From: an uncultured Eubacteriales bacterium
GTDB lineage: Bacteria; Bacillota; Clostridia; Christensenellales; CAG-917
Direction: 5' to 3'
Assembly: GCA_900544575.1 (NCBI GenBank)
Contig: UQVO01000009.1
Coordinates: forward strand, 3,916-67,915
DNA length: 64,000 nucleotides
Below are positions 44,416 to 54,165 of the stretch, one piece after another. The notes below the pieces were generated by a model, which saw only the letters and a list, made by a program, of their open reading frames with translations, had not been told where the DNA came from and searched no databases. The first letter of the stretch is position 1, and the number at the start of each line of letters is the position of its first letter. A program made the translations under genes and the position numbers.

Positions 44416-44832
44416 TCATTTCATTGTATAGACGTTGACAATCTGCTTATCCACGCCCATAGCCGTTGTCACAGCCGAGAGCAGCCGCAGTCTTACGGCG
44501 ATGTCTTCCGCGCCCTCGGCAATCACGAGAATGCCGACTATCGTGTCGTCCTCTCTCGTAATCATGGTTTCCACTCTGCCCACGCCTTCCAGCCCTTCGA
44601 GGATGGACGCAAGGCGGCTCTCGTCCTCGTCCATCTCGGTGGACTGCTCATCCGATGACGCGGTCCTTGCGGCGTTTCCCGTAGCCACACTGGAATATAT
44701 GAGCAATGCCACCGCAATTATGAATATCGCCGCGATGATGCGGATGTTTTTTATGCCCTTTATTTTTTTGACGATGCCGGAGTTTCTGACCTTGCTCAGC
44801 ACGTCGGGCTTTCTTTCATCCTGCACTTCCAT
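44416..44832 (-). CDS. spoIIIAG: stage III sporulation protein AG
   Basis: A 138-residue protein with a cytoplasmic N-terminus, one membrane segment at about residues 32-50 and a ring-forming domain containing RVETMITREDDTIVGILVIA. It is shorter than the Bacillus protein but has the same topology. It lies between spoIIIAF and spoIIIAH, as in all known operons. Confidence 0.87.
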   Translation of the reverse strand: MEVQDERKPDVLSKVRNSGIVKKIKGIKNIRIIAAIFIIAVALLIYSSVATGNAARTASSDEQSTEMDEDESRLASILEGLEGVGRVETMITREDDTIVGILVIAEGAEDIAVRLRLLSAVTTAMGVDKQIVNVYTMK

Positions 44833-44833
44833 A

Positions 44834-45316
44834 TCATTCCTCCCCTTCCGCCACCGTCACGGCGACCTTGTCCGCCGACGCGGAAGTTCGCTCCGCAACC
44901 AGCCCTACCACGCTCGCTATATGTCTATTCTCCTCGTCCGCGGAGAGAACCGGCAGATACAAAATCACCGTTATTTCGTCAATATCCGACAATGAACCGT
45001 CTTTTACGCTCACTTTAACCTCGGATTCGTATCCGTTGTCCGCAAGCAGCTCTTCCAGCACTGCGGCGGTCTCTTTCTCGTATGCCGCCGCGGTTTCCTC
45101 TATGAACCCGTAGTCGGGCTGCACGTCGGAATACTCCGGCTGCCAGTCTTTGAGCGCGCCCGCAACGGTGGGCAGCGGCGCCACTATGACAAAGATGACC
45201 AGCAGGGAAAAAGCGCCTTTGACATATTTTCCCGTCTGCCCTTCGGGCAATACGATTTCGAGCAACACGCCCAGACATATAACTCCGACTATACCTATAA
45301 TCCAAGCGTTCAGCAT
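44834..45316 (-). CDS. spoIIIAF: stage III sporulation protein AF
   Basis: A 160-residue protein with two adjacent membrane segments at the N-terminus (IIGIVGVICLGVLLEIVLP and GAFSLLVIFVIVAPLP) and a soluble tail, matching SpoIIIAF. It starts next to the spoIIIAE stop and ends one base before the spoIIIAG start. Confidence 0.87.
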   Translation of the reverse strand: MLNAWIIGIVGVICLGVLLEIVLPEGQTGKYVKGAFSLLVIFVIVAPLPTVAGALKDWQPEYSDVQPDYGFIEETAAAYEKETAAVLEELLADNGYESEVKVSVKDGSLSDIDEITVILYLPVLSADEENRHIASVVGLVAERTSASADKVAVTVAEGEE

Positions 45317-45317
45317 T

Positions 45318-46580
45318 TCACACCCCCGGGTTGAAACTGCCGATGACCAGCATCAGTATCACAAAGAACATAAACCCCACCCCGACGAGCGCGGTCACGA
45401 GCAGCCCCGTATTGTCGGCGAGCGCACCGAGCACGGAAGAAGTGCGCGTGTCCCCTATCGGCTCGGTTATCGCGGCTGTGAGGCGCAGTCCGAGTATGAA
45501 TGCGGCAAGTTGCAGCAACGGAAACAAAACTACGGCGGCAAGCACCGCCACCCCCGTCACGCCCACCGCGTTTTTTACGAGAACGAGCGACGCCGTGAGC
45601 AGGTCGAAGCCGTCGGAAAGATAGCCTCCGAGTATGGGGACATAGCTGGATACGGCGAATTTGGCGGCATTGAAACTCAATCTGTCCAGCACCCCGCCCG
45701 TAATTCCCTGCGCCGTGAGAAAAGCGGCGAACAGCCCGAAAACTATGCCGATGAGCCAGCCCGCGCCCGACTTGAAAAGTTTGGCGAGCTTGTCCAGCTT
45801 GACGCTCTTTGACACGTTGCCGACGACGGAAAAAACGATTGTCGCAATGAACGCGGGCACAATGACGCTCTGCACCAGCTTGATTATCGTGCCCGAAAGC
45901 ACCGCCATAAAGGGCTGATACAACGCCACGCCGCTGCTGCCTCCCACCGCCGCAAGCAAGGTGAGCAAAATCGGGAACACCGCCTCCGAAAACGCCGCGA
46001 GAGCGTTTATCGTGTCCGTGACGGTGATTATCACATTCACCGCCGCCGCCGAAAGGATGACTATCACCGCGGAGTAACATACGATGTGCACCACCTCTCC
46101 CGTGGACGCGTTTTTGAACCCGGACGACATCCCCGCCAGCATACTTTTCAGCAGACACACGATGATTATGGATATGAAACCGGGCAGAAAGCCGAGGAAG
46201 TAGCCGCCGAGCGCGGACGCGAGCGCGGACATAAAGGAACCGAAAAAGTCCGACGGCTCTCCCTGCGTCATATTTTTGAGCGCTTCTTTGAGATTTTCTA
46301 TGCCCACCGCCGCCGACTGCTCCTCTCCCAGCGACGCTATGAAGTCCTCGAAGAGGTCGGAGTCTATTCTGTCAATGGCGCTGTCCACGCTGTCGGAAAG
46401 CTCGCTTTCCAGGTTCTCCTGCGCGTCCGACGTCGCTGCATACGCAATGCCCTCCGAAGCGCAAAACAGCACGATAAACAGCAAAATCGTGCAGATAAAC
46501 ACGCATATTACGAAAATACGCGATTTTTTCCGCCGCCGTAAAAGCAGGCTGCAAAGCGTCGGTGCAAGTCCCGTGTTCAT
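45318..46580 (-). CDS. spoIIIAE: stage III sporulation protein AE
   Basis: A 420-residue polytopic membrane protein. A signal-like N-terminal segment (IFVICVFICTILLFIVLFC) is followed by an acidic extracytoplasmic part and about eight membrane segments, including AFLTAQGITGGVLDR and the final ALVGVGFMFFVILMLVIG. It is the large channel component of the SpoIIIA complex. It overlaps the spoIIIAD stop by four bases. Confidence 0.93.
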   Translation of the reverse strand: MNTGLAPTLCSLLLRRRKKSRIFVICVFICTILLFIVLFCASEGIAYAATSDAQENLESELSDSVDSAIDRIDSDLFEDFIASLGEEQSAAVGIENLKEALKNMTQGEPSDFFGSFMSALASALGGYFLGFLPGFISIIIVCLLKSMLAGMSSGFKNASTGEVVHIVCYSAVIVILSAAAVNVIITVTDTINALAAFSEAVFPILLTLLAAVGGSSGVALYQPFMAVLSGTIIKLVQSVIVPAFIATIVFSVVGNVSKSVKLDKLAKLFKSGAGWLIGIVFGLFAAFLTAQGITGGVLDRLSFNAAKFAVSSYVPILGGYLSDGFDLLTASLVLVKNAVGVTGVAVLAAVVLFPLLQLAAFILGLRLTAAITEPIGDTRTSSVLGALADNTGLLVTALVGVGFMFFVILMLVIGSFNPGV

Positions 46581-46969
46581 ACCAGATTCAAAAGCCCGCC
46601 TATGATGTCCACGAGCGCGGTGACTATGGATATGCTCATCAGAAAAATGACTATCTTGCCGCCGAACTGCAATTTCTGCGCGATGGACGCGCACCCCGCG
46701 TCCGTGGCGATGGACGCGCTGTATTCTGTGAGGTAGCCTATGCCTATGATTTTCAGCACCGCGGAAAACACCCTGTCGTCTATCCCGCTCTTGTCCACAA
46801 GGTCGTCAAAGGCGAGGATTGCGCTTTGCAGCGAACTTATCATTGTGATGACCATGACAATGCCCGTGCCTATGACCGCAAACACCGCAAACTCGGGCTT
46901 TGCCGTGCGCAGCAGACTTACCGCCACAATCCCTATCAGGGCTATGCCTATCAGCTTGACTATCATCAT
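46577..46969 (-). CDS. spoIIIAD: stage III sporulation protein AD
   Basis: A 130-residue protein with four predicted membrane segments; VKIIGIGYLTEYSAS-like sequence (IIGIGYLTEYSASIATDAG) is the family signature. Two adjacent ATGs at 46969 and 46966 are possible; the first overlaps the spoIIIAC stop. Confidence 0.92.
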   Translation of the reverse strand: MMIVKLIGIALIGIVAVSLLRTAKPEFAVFAVIGTGIVMVITMISSLQSAILAFDDLVDKSGIDDRVFSAVLKIIGIGYLTEYSASIATDAGCASIAQKLQFGGKIVIFLMSISIVTALVDIIGGLLNLV

Positions 46970-47163
46970 GTGAGCGAAAGTATGTTCTTTATGGTGTCGA
47001 AGAGTCCGCCCACCATATCCATGACAAGGACAATTACGACTATGAGCCCCGCGAGCGTGGCAAACGTCGCGATGTCGTCGCGGTCGCTGCGCTTCAATAT
47101 GATGCACACTATGGCGGTGAGCAAGCCCACTCCTGCGATTTTGAGAATGATGTCTATGCCCAC
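46966..47163 (-). CDS. spoIIIAC: stage III sporulation protein AC
   Basis: A 65-residue protein with two membrane segments (IILKIAGVGLLTAIVCIIL and FATLAGLIVVIVLVMDMV), the normal size for SpoIIIAC. It is flanked by spoIIIAB and spoIIIAD. Confidence 0.92.
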   Translation of the reverse strand: MGIDIILKIAGVGLLTAIVCIILKRSDRDDIATFATLAGLIVVIVLVMDMVGGLFDTIKNILSLT

Positions 47164-47236
47164 TTCTCACCTCCTAACTTCCGCTTCGGTACGCCCGCAC
47201 CGAAAACAAACGAATGCCTTCTCCGCACGTCCCGCC

Positions 47237-47749
47237 TTACGCCAGCACGACTATCAGCGCGATGCCAAGAAGCACCGCCAGCTTGAAATACATCCCGCCG
47301 AGGCGCTTCGTTTCCTCGGCGCATTTCGCGCGTTTTGCGGCGAACTCCGCCTTTGCCCTGCCCGCGCCGTCGAGCTGGTCGCCGAGCGCGGTTTTGCCGA
47401 GCGAGGAAAGAAACTCCTTCATCTGCTTTTTTTCGTCGGGTCTGAGTTTCGCGCTTTCCGCCGCTTCCGCCGCAGCCTTGTCCTGCGCCGCTCCGAGGGA
47501 CAGCCCCGCGCCGAAACGCTTTATCATCGCGGCAAACGAGCCCTTCCTGTCCTCCGCAAACTGCGCGATGAGCGCCGGGAGCGGAGTCTTTCTGAACCCC
47601 AATTCCGACGAGAGATATGCCGCAAACGCTTCCGCTTCCGTATAGAACTTCTCGCGGTCGGCGTAATGACGTTTTATGAGCACCCCGCCGTAACAGCAGA
47701 TGAGGGCGAGCAGCCCTCCCGCCACGAGCCGCAGAATTTCCGCAGTCAT
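47237..47749 (-). CDS. spoIIIAB: stage III sporulation protein AB
   Basis: A 170-residue protein with membrane segments at both ends and a helical middle containing GLSLGAAQDKAAAEAAESA. This GspF-like layout is that of SpoIIIAB. The ATG overlaps the spoIIIAA stop by four bases. Confidence 0.87.
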   Translation of the reverse strand: MTAEILRLVAGGLLALICCYGGVLIKRHYADREKFYTEAEAFAAYLSSELGFRKTPLPALIAQFAEDRKGSFAAMIKRFGAGLSLGAAQDKAAAEAAESAKLRPDEKKQMKEFLSSLGKTALGDQLDGAGRAKAEFAAKRAKCAEETKRLGGMYFKLAVLLGIALIVVLA

Positions 47750-48630
47750 ACCGCCCTCCCGAGCGCTTCGCGGACGTCCACGACCTCTTTTACCGTTCCC
47801 ACACGCGGAAGGGGCGACAGCACCACGAAAAGTTCCATCACGTCGGCGAGCTTGCCGAACACGGCGGAGCCCAGCACTCCCGCCGCACCGTCGCCGTGCA
47901 ATGACGCAAACACTTTTACGCCGCTGCGCACGATGTCGCACACAGCGTCCGCTTCGCTCTCGCGGAAAAGCTCGTCCGTGACGATGACTTCGGGGCTCAT
48001 CGCCCGTATTGTGTTTTCGTAAGCCGTCAGCTTGCTCACGCCGCTCACGACGTCCGCGTCGCCCACGTCCAGCGTAGGCAATCCCTTATCCGCGGCGGCG
48101 ATTTCGAAGCGTTCGTCTATGACGAGCGTATTCCGCCTTTCGGACGCGAGCCGCGCAAGTTCTCTGAGCATAGTGGTTTTTCCGCCGTACGGCGGAGATA
48201 TGACCAGAGTGTTCCGCACCCCTCCGTCGCGGAATACCGCATTTTTTATCCCGTCAGCCGCTCCGCGCACCTCGTGGGGAATGCGTACGGTGAGAAAGGC
48301 TATGTGCTTCATTGTGAGCACGCTGCCGCCCTCCACCACGCCTTCGCCCGCCACGCCTATGCGTATGCCGCGCCGCGCCATAAATCCTTTGACAAGCTGG
48401 TCGTTGACGGCATACACGGAGAAATCCGAAGCCAGGGCAAGCACACGCTCGATGTCCTCGCCGCGCACGATAAACGGGGCGCCCGACGGCATTCTGGCGA
48501 CGCTTCTTCCCTCCGCCGTGAGCACGACAAGCGGTCTGCCCACGCGCATACGCAGTTCCGTCACCGCCTTTTCGTCGGCGACGGCGGCAACCGCACTCGC
48601 CATCATTCCCGTCACCAGTCCGTCAAACAT
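47746..48630 (-). CDS. spoIIIAA: stage III sporulation protein AA (ATPase)
   Basis: A 294-residue secretion-type ATPase. The Walker A motif is ISPPYGGKTTMLREL (an SPPYGGKTT form rather than the usual Pro-Pro-x-x-GKT), followed by NTLVIDERFEIA and VIVTDELF for Walker B. It powers the SpoIIIA channel in the mother cell. The start at 48630 has no strong ribosome site nearby. It heads the complete eight-gene operon. Confidence 0.92.
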   Translation of the reverse strand: MFDGLVTGMMASAVAAVADEKAVTELRMRVGRPLVVLTAEGRSVARMPSGAPFIVRGEDIERVLALASDFSVYAVNDQLVKGFMARRGIRIGVAGEGVVEGGSVLTMKHIAFLTVRIPHEVRGAADGIKNAVFRDGGVRNTLVISPPYGGKTTMLRELARLASERRNTLVIDERFEIAAADKGLPTLDVGDADVVSGVSKLTAYENTIRAMSPEVIVTDELFRESEADAVCDIVRSGVKVFASLHGDGAAGVLGSAVFGKLADVMELFVVLSPLPRVGTVKEVVDVREALGRAV

Positions 48631-48766
48631 ACTAAAAGATATGACCCGCCCTTTCCCGCAAGTCTTATACCGCACTATTCGACAAAAAAAGCGTCCTGCG
48701 CCCGCACATCACACAGAATGCCAAAACAAATATGCCTCCGTCGTCCTTTTGTGCTATATTGAAAAT

Positions 48767-49234
48767 ATGTCTTCGCCCCTCAAAGAAAAAAACCGTGCCG
48801 CTTTCGGATTTGCGGACGGAATAAAGGATTACATCTCGGAAAAAGGAATGAGCGTGAACGCATTCTGCAAACACGCCGGAATTTCCGTTTCTGGTCTGCT
48901 TGCCGTGCTTTCGGGGAAAGCGGAGCCTTCTCCCGCCACCGTAATGAAATGCGCCGACGCAATGAATTGCTCCGCGGACTATCTGCTCGGTCTTTCGGAC
49001 AGGCGGGAATATATTCCCGCACGCTCTCCCGCCGAGTTCAAAGACCGCATTTTTCCTCTGCTGAAAACGCGCGGCATAACGCAATACCGTCTGGCGTGCG
49101 ACTGCGGCTTGCAGCAAAGTGCGATATCGAAATGGAAACACGGCAAACTGCCGAAAGCGGAAACCCTCGTCCTGCTTGCCGATTATCTGCACTGTTCCGC
49201 GGATTATCTTCTCGGCAGAAGCGATTTGACGTAA
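48767..49234 (+). CDS. tandem XRE-type HTH regulator
   Basis: A 155-residue protein with two helix-turn-helix domains of the same kind. The first (about residues 14-78) ends SADYLLGLSDR and the second (about 95-153) ends SADYLLGRSDL, so the protein arose by an internal duplication. The ATG at 48767 has no ribosome site, and a TATATT box lies five bases upstream, so the transcript may be nearly leaderless. It is divergent from spoIIIAA and could bind the shared 136-base region. Confidence 0.78.
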   Translation: MSSPLKEKNRAAFGFADGIKDYISEKGMSVNAFCKHAGISVSGLLAVLSGKAEPSPATVMKCADAMNCSADYLLGLSDRREYIPARSPAEFKDRIFPLLKTRGITQYRLACDCGLQQSAISKWKHGKLPKAETLVLLADYLHCSADYLLGRSDLT

Positions 49235-49299
49235 AACCGCTTAAAATCCGAAAACAAAAAACGCCCGCACCCGAATATGCCGATTGCGGACGAAAGCCG

Positions 49300-49336
49300 A
49301 AAACCTTGCCTTAAAAGGCAAGGTTTTCGATTTTTT
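49300..49336. terminator. bidirectional terminator between the HTH gene and efp
   Basis: AAAACCTTGCC and GGCAAGGTTTT form an 11-bp stem with a TTAAAA loop (49300-49327), with a T run at 49330-49336. Confidence 0.8.
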
Positions 49337-49381
49337 CTATGGAGGAAAAACAATGCAGCTGCCGAATGCAGCGTTGCCGTC

Positions 49382-49945
49382 TTAAACTCTCGACATATAC
49401 TCGCCCGTGCGGGTGTCGATGCGGATGGTATCTCCCTCGTTGACGAACATCGGGACTTGCAGAGAATAACCCGTTTCGAGCGTTGCGGGCTTGGTCGCGT
49501 TGGTGGCGGTGTTGCCGACGACCGCGGGTTCGCAAACCGTGATTTTGAGTTCCACGAAGTTGGGCGGTTCGACAGAGAAAGGCGCGCCCTGGAAGAACTT
49601 CATCGTGACGTTCATATTCTCTTTGACGAAATTGAGCGCGTCCTCGACCTGGCTGTGGTTGAGGGGTATCTGTTCGTACGTTTCGGTGTCCATAAAGTAA
49701 TAGAATTCGCCGTCGTTGTACAGATATTCCATATTCTTGGTTTCGATGTGCGCGAGGTCGAACTTCTCGGTGGGGTTGAAAGTTTTTTCGAGCACGCTGC
49801 CCGTGACGACGTTTTTCATCTTCGTACGGACGAAAGCCGCGCCCTTACCGGGCTTGACGTGCTGGAAATCCACAACCGTCATTATGTTGTTCTCGTAGAG
49901 GAACGTGACTCCCTTGCGGAGGTCGCCTGCCATAATTTGTGCCAT
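49382..49945 (-). CDS. efp: translation elongation factor P
   Basis: A 187-residue protein with three OB-like domains. The KOW-like first domain has the exposed loop [10 protein letters not shown], whose Lys is the modification site in the family. The C-terminal part contains [18 protein letters not shown]. It helps ribosomes pass proline stretches. It is followed upstream by an M24 peptidase, the same neighbour as in Bacillus (yqhT-efp), and precedes the spoIIIA operon. Confidence 0.96.
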   Translation of the reverse strand: MAQIMAGDLRKGVTFLYENNIMTVVDFQHVKPGKGAAFVRTKMKNVVTGSVLEKTFNPTEKFDLAHIETKNMEYLYNDGEFYYFMDTETYEQIPLNHSQVEDALNFVKENMNVTMKFFQGAPFSVEPPNFVELKITVCEPAVVGNTATNATKPATLETGYSLQVPMFVNEGDTIRIDTRTGEYMSRV

Positions 49946-49981
49946 AATATTTCTCCTGTCGTTGATTTCTTTATAGTTGGT

Positions 49982-50677
49982 TCAGCGAAGCGTGATGAGC
50001 TCCGTCTTATGTCTGCTGAAAGGTCTGCCCTCTCCGACCTGCACCATATCCTCTATGCGGACGCCGAAGCGGTTCGGGATATAGATGCCGGGTTCGACCG
50101 TGACCACCTGCCCTGCGGCAAGCGTCTCTTCGCTCTTCGCGTTGAGCGTCGGCGGCTCGTGTATCTCCGTCCCCACGCCGTGGCCCGTGCCGTGGATGTA
50201 GAATTCCCCGTAACCGCGCTCTGTGATGAAGTCGCGGCAAGCCGCGTCCGCGGTCCTGCACGGTACGCCGTCGGCGACCGCCGCCATCCCGCGTTTTTGC
50301 GCCTCGTATACGGTTTCGTACACACTGAGCTGCTCCGCGTCGACGTCGCCGAATGCGAACGTGCGGGTGAAATCGGAACAGTATCCGCCGACCACCGCCC
50401 CCATATCCACGGTGACGAACATCCCCTTTTCGAGCTTTTTGTCGGAGGGGACGTGGTGAGGCTCCGCCCCGCCGGCGCCGAAGGCAACGATTGTGTCGAA
50501 AGACACCCCGCTCGCCCCCAGCTCCAACGTCTTTTCGAGTATTGCGTCCGCAACTTCGCGCTCCGTCACGCCCTCGCGGACAAGAGAGAGGACATAGTCG
50601 TAAACCTCGTCCGTAATCTCCGCCGCGCGGCGCATTAGCGCAAGCTCTTCGGCATTTTTGACGTGATTATTTCGCAT
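49982..50677 (-). CDS. M24 Xaa-Pro peptidase lacking the N-terminal domain
   Basis: A 231-residue metallopeptidase with the pita-bread catalytic fold. [20 protein letters not shown] supplies the first two metal ligands (Asp), [15 protein letters not shown] the His, [11 protein letters not shown] and GVRIEDMV the Glu ligands. PepP/YqhT proteins are about 350 residues with a creatinase-like N-terminal domain, which is absent here. The ATG overlaps the rny stop by 11 bases, so a longer start is impossible without a frame change. It is a single-domain version, by loss or by nature. Confidence 0.85.
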   Translation of the reverse strand: MRNNHVKNAEELALMRRAAEITDEVYDYVLSLVREGVTEREVADAILEKTLELGASGVSFDTIVAFGAGGAEPHHVPSDKKLEKGMFVTVDMGAVVGGYCSDFTRTFAFGDVDAEQLSVYETVYEAQKRGMAAVADGVPCRTADAACRDFITERGYGEFYIHGTGHGVGTEIHEPPTLNAKSEETLAAGQVVTVEPGIYIPNRFGVRIEDMVQVGEGRPFSRHKTELITLR

Positions 50678-52283
50678 AGTCCACGCTTCTCACTTCGCGG
50701 ATGACGTTGACCTTGATTTGTCCGGGATATTCGAGCTCGTTCTCCAGCTTTTCCGCAATCTCTCTCGCGAGGAAAACGGTCGCCGCGTCGTCCACCTGTT
50801 CGGGCTTGACCATTACGCGGATTTCCCTGCCCGCCTGCACCGCAAACGTCTGTTCCACTCCGTCGAAGGACTTTGCGATGTCTTCCAGCTTCTCGATGCG
50901 CTTGACGTAGTTTTCGAGAGACTCGCGTCTTGCGCCGGGACGCGCGGAAGAAATCGCGTCCGCCGCCTGCACGAGCACCGCGGCGATGGTTTCTGGCTCG
51001 ATGTCGTTGTGGTGGGCTGCGATGGCGTGTATGACGTCGCCGTGCTCCTTATACTTCTTGGCGAGTTCCACGCCAATCTGAATGTGCGTGCCTTCCACTT
51101 CGTGGTCCACGGCTTTGCCGATGTCGTGCAGAAGACCCGCTCTCTTCGCCACCCTGGGGTCTATGCCCAGCTCCTGCGCCATAAGCGACGCGAGGAAGGA
51201 CACTTCGAGAGAATGTTTGAGCACGTTCTGACCGTAACTTGTGCGGTATTTGAGCCTGCCGAGTATCTTGACGAGTTCGGGATGCAGCCCGTGCACGCCC
51301 GCCTCGAAGACTGCCTCTTCGCCCGCTTCCTTTATGGAGGCGTTGACTTCGCGGCGCACCTTGTCCACAACCTCTTCTATGCGTGCGGGATGAATGCGTC
51401 CGTCTGCAATGAGCTTTTCCAGCGTGAGGCGCGCCACTTCACGGCGCACGGGGTCAAAGCTGGAAAGAGTGATGACGTCGGGCGTGTCGTCGATGATGAG
51501 GTCCACCCCCGTCGCCGATTCGAGCGCACGGATGTTTCTGCCCATACGTCCGATGATTCTGCCCTTCATTTCGTCGCTGGGAAGGGCGACGACGCTGACG
51601 GTGTTCTCCGTCGCGTGGTCCGCGGCGCAGCGCTGTATCGCCGTCGCGATGATGTTCTGCGCTTCCTTGACCGCGTTTTCCTTGGCTTCCGCCTCTATGG
51701 CTTTCGCCTCTGCCGCCGCACCGCGCTTGACTTCGTCGATGAGCGCGTCTTTGAGTTCCGCAGCGGCTTCCTCTTTTGTCATGCCGGCCACTCTTTCGAG
51801 CTCCTTACGCATGATTTCCTGCGAATTGTTCAGCTCCTCTTCGATGGCTTTCAGCCTCTCGCGGTGTTCGTCGACGTTCTTCTGCGCCTTTTCGACCTCC
51901 GCAATCTTCTTGTCGAGGGCTTCGTCCTTCTTGTTGAGATTGTCCTCTTTGCGGTCGAGGGCGCTCTCTTTCTGCATAAGACGGTTCTCCGTCCTCTGCC
52001 ATTCTGCTCTGCGTTCCTTGGTTTCGCGCTCGAAATCCGCGCGCAATTTGTTTTGCTGTTCTTTGGCTTCCAGAAGTCCGTCTTTGCGGATGGCTTTCGC
52101 CTCCAACCCGGCCTCTTCCAGAATTCTCGCCGCTTCTCTTTTTGCCAAGCCTATCTTGTTTTGCGTATACAGTCTGTATGCAATCAGCCCTATCGCCGCT
52201 CCGACGGCGAAGGCTGCGACAGCAATCCCGACGATAGGTCCGGCTTCGAGTGCGGCAAGCAATAAATTCATACTGCCTGTCAT
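50667..52283 (-). CDS. rny: ribonuclease Y
   Basis: A 538-residue endoribonuclease. The N-terminus has one membrane segment, followed by a long coiled coil (about residues 35-200), a KH domain with [19 protein letters not shown] and an HD domain with [19 protein letters not shown]. It starts mRNA decay at the membrane. A GAGAGG lies 8 bases before the ATG. Confidence 0.96.
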   Translation of the reverse strand: MTGSMNLLLAALEAGPIVGIAVAAFAVGAAIGLIAYRLYTQNKIGLAKREAARILEEAGLEAKAIRKDGLLEAKEQQNKLRADFERETKERRAEWQRTENRLMQKESALDRKEDNLNKKDEALDKKIAEVEKAQKNVDEHRERLKAIEEELNNSQEIMRKELERVAGMTKEEAAAELKDALIDEVKRGAAAEAKAIEAEAKENAVKEAQNIIATAIQRCAADHATENTVSVVALPSDEMKGRIIGRMGRNIRALESATGVDLIIDDTPDVITLSSFDPVRREVARLTLEKLIADGRIHPARIEEVVDKVRREVNASIKEAGEEAVFEAGVHGLHPELVKILGRLKYRTSYGQNVLKHSLEVSFLASLMAQELGIDPRVAKRAGLLHDIGKAVDHEVEGTHIQIGVELAKKYKEHGDVIHAIAAHHNDIEPETIAAVLVQAADAISSARPGARRESLENYVKRIEKLEDIAKSFDGVEQTFAVQAGREIRVMVKPEQVDDAATVFLAREIAEKLENELEYPGQIKVNVIREVRSVDYAK

Positions 52284-52491
52284 CGAATGACCTCTCCATT
52301 TATATAATCAAAGCGCCGCGTTCCGCGCCGGAGCGCGCGCAATACACTTTGTCACGGATATTATATACTATAAACTATACACTAGTCAAGTTTAATAGTT
52401 AAAAGACGCGTAAATACGGCCCTGTCGCGAAAAAGCGCACGGACCCGCTCCCGCAAGACAACGGAAAAGGCGGCGCGCACCGCCTCTTTCG

Positions 52492-52704
52492 CTACTTTTT
52501 CAGTCCGAGAATGTCGTCCGCGGAGATGTCGAGAACTTCGCAGAGATTGGCAAACGTATCCAGCGACGGAAATTTGTCCAGCCTCATATATTTGCTCACG
52601 GTCGACGGGTCTATGCCCAGCCTGCCCGCCAGCTCCTTCTGCGAAAGTCCGCTGTTTTTTATTGCGTCACGAAGACGCGCCTGCACATCGTAAATGCTTA
52701 TCAT
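52492..52704 (-). CDS. small XRE-family repressor-like protein
   Basis: A 70-residue protein that is almost only a helix-turn-helix domain (SGLSQKELAGRLGIDPSTVS). The ATG at 52704 lies 16 bases from a palindromic site, AGCACAGTGTGCC (52720-52732), and a second such site at 52750-52762 lies 30 bases further, in the divergent promoter. This arrangement suggests that it represses its own gene and the divergent transcript. Confidence 0.78.
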   Translation of the reverse strand: MISIYDVQARLRDAIKNSGLSQKELAGRLGIDPSTVSKYMRLDKFPSLDTFANLCEVLDISADDILGLKK

Positions 52705-52719
52705 TGCAAAATTGTTGAT

Positions 52720-52732
52720 AGCACAGTGTGCC
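52720..52732. promoter_or_regulatory. operator O1 near the XRE gene
   Basis: AGCACAGTGTGCC contains an 11-base perfect palindrome (GCACA-G-TGTGC). Its centre is 30 bases from that of O2, about three helical turns. Confidence 0.6.
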
Positions 52733-52741
52733 TTATTTTTC

Positions 52742-52770
52742 TTGACAATGGCACAATGTGCCTTTATAAT
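52742..52770 (+). promoter_or_regulatory. consensus promoter with an operator in its spacer
   Basis: TTGACA (52742-52747) and TATAAT (52765-52770), both perfect consensus hexamers, are separated by 17 bases. The palindrome GGCACAATGTGCC (52750-52762, O2) lies inside that spacer, so a bound repressor would block the polymerase. It points rightward, away from the XRE gene. Confidence 0.8.
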
Positions 52771-52776
52771 GTGAAC

Positions 52777-52964
52777 AAAGCGTGAAAAAATCCGCAAAAC
52801 GCCGCATATGCGCGGCAGAAAGCACCCGCACGCCGCACGGCGGATGCCGCGGCACGAAAACGGCGCCGCGAACGGAATGCGACGCCGAAACAACGAAACA
52901 AATCGTTTTTAATCCTATCCCTTTGAACACTGCCGACGCGGTTTCGCGTCGGCAGTGTTCTTTT
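52777..52964 (+). ncRNA. candidate small structured RNA
   Basis: Between the consensus promoter and a very strong terminator is a transcript of about 185 bases without a credible protein: the only frame begins with a GTG lacking a ribosome site and runs into the terminator stem. Several GC-rich stems are possible (for example GCCGC/GCGGC at about 52803, CGGCG/CGCCG later), followed by an AT-rich unpaired stretch. I do not recognise it as 6S, SRP, tmRNA or RNase P RNA. Confidence 0.5.
52925..52964 (+). terminator. strong terminator of the candidate small RNA
   Basis: GAACACTGCCGACGCG and CGCGTCGGCAGTGTTC form a perfect 16-bp stem with a GTTT loop, followed by TTTT. Confidence 0.85.
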
Positions 52965-53021
52965 CGGAATATTTTTATGTCCTGTATTTTCTTATGTCCT
53001 GTTTACCGGTCGACGCGAAAA

Positions 53022-54014
53022 TCACACCAACTCGTACTTTTCGCGTATCTTGCGGTCTATGTCTTCCGCGATTTCGGGATTTGCACGCAGGAATTCGATG
53101 GCTTTCTCCCTGCCCTGTCCTATCTTCTCGTCGTTGTAGCTGAACCAGCTTCCGCTCTTCTGCACGAGCCCGTTCTGCACGCCGAGGTCGATGAGGCAGC
53201 CGAGCGAGGAAATGCCCGTGCCGTACATAATGTCGAACTCCGCCACCTTGAACGGAGGGGCGACCTTGTTCTTCACTATCTTCGCTTTGACGCGGTTGCC
53301 GATGATGTCGCTGCCGTCCTTTATGGACTCCGTACGCCTGATGTCGATGCGGACGGAAGCGTAGAATTTGAGTGCCTTGCCGCCCGTGGTGGTTTCCGCA
53401 CTGCCGTAGACCACGCCGACTTTCTCACGCAGCTGATTGATGAAAATGATGGAGCACTTGCTCTTGGACGTCACCGCGGTGAGTTTGCGCAGCGCCTGCG
53501 ACATCAGTCTTGCCTGCAAACCGACGTGGCTGTCCCCCATTTCGCCGTCAATTTCCGCCTGCGGAGTGAGTGCCGCGACCGAGTCCACGACGACGATGTC
53601 TATCGCGCCGCTTCTGACCAGCGTTTCGACTATGTCGAGCGCCTGTTCGCCGTTGTCGGGCTGGGAGATGTAGAGGTTTTCAAGCTGTACGCCGAGACGC
53701 GAAGCGTAAGAAGGGTCGAGCGCGTGCTCCGCGTCAATGAACGCGGCGGTGCCGCCCGCCTTCTGCACTTCCGCGACGATGTGCAGCGCGACTGTGGTCT
53801 TGCCCGAAGATTCGGGACCGTAAATCTCCACAATCCTCCCCTTCGGAATGCCGCCTATTCCGAGAGCTATATCCAACGTGAGGCACCCTGTCGAAATCGC
53901 CTCCACCTTCTGCACTTCGTTGTCGCCGAGGCGCATAATCGCGCCCTTGCCGAACTGCTTTTCAATCTGCGCAAGAGCCAGCTCCAACGGATTGCCTTTG
54001 TCTTTTTCTGCCAT
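53022..54014 (-). CDS. recA: recombinase RecA
   Basis: A 330-residue recombinase. Walker A is GPESSGKTT, followed by [10 protein letters not shown], the loop regions [20 protein letters not shown], and a C-terminal helix. The ATG at 54014 has GAAGGAGAAAG upstream. It forms the recombination and SOS core of the cell. It is downstream of cinA, the same order as in many Firmicutes. Confidence 0.98.
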   Translation of the reverse strand: MAEKDKGNPLELALAQIEKQFGKGAIMRLGDNEVQKVEAISTGCLTLDIALGIGGIPKGRIVEIYGPESSGKTTVALHIVAEVQKAGGTAAFIDAEHALDPSYASRLGVQLENLYISQPDNGEQALDIVETLVRSGAIDIVVVDSVAALTPQAEIDGEMGDSHVGLQARLMSQALRKLTAVTSKSKCSIIFINQLREKVGVVYGSAETTTGGKALKFYASVRIDIRRTESIKDGSDIIGNRVKAKIVKNKVAPPFKVAEFDIMYGTGISSLGCLIDLGVQNGLVQKSGSWFSYNDEKIGQGREKAIEFLRANPEIAEDIDRKIREKYELV

Positions 54015-54165
54015 AATCTTTCTCCTTCCGCGCTCCGCCGCGTTTTGCGGACGGGCGATTTGTTTTCTTTTTCCGCACGGTGCGACTTCGCTTCGGCTCA
54101 GCCGCAATATTCCGAAACCCGCGCTTTACCGCACAAAACAAGCTGATAAAGCCGCGTTTGTGCCC

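Noticed and set aside
52782..52990. Lys/Arg/Cys-rich peptide starting at GTG in the candidate small RNA
   Set aside because: No ribosome site, and the frame runs through the terminator stem and on into antisense recA.
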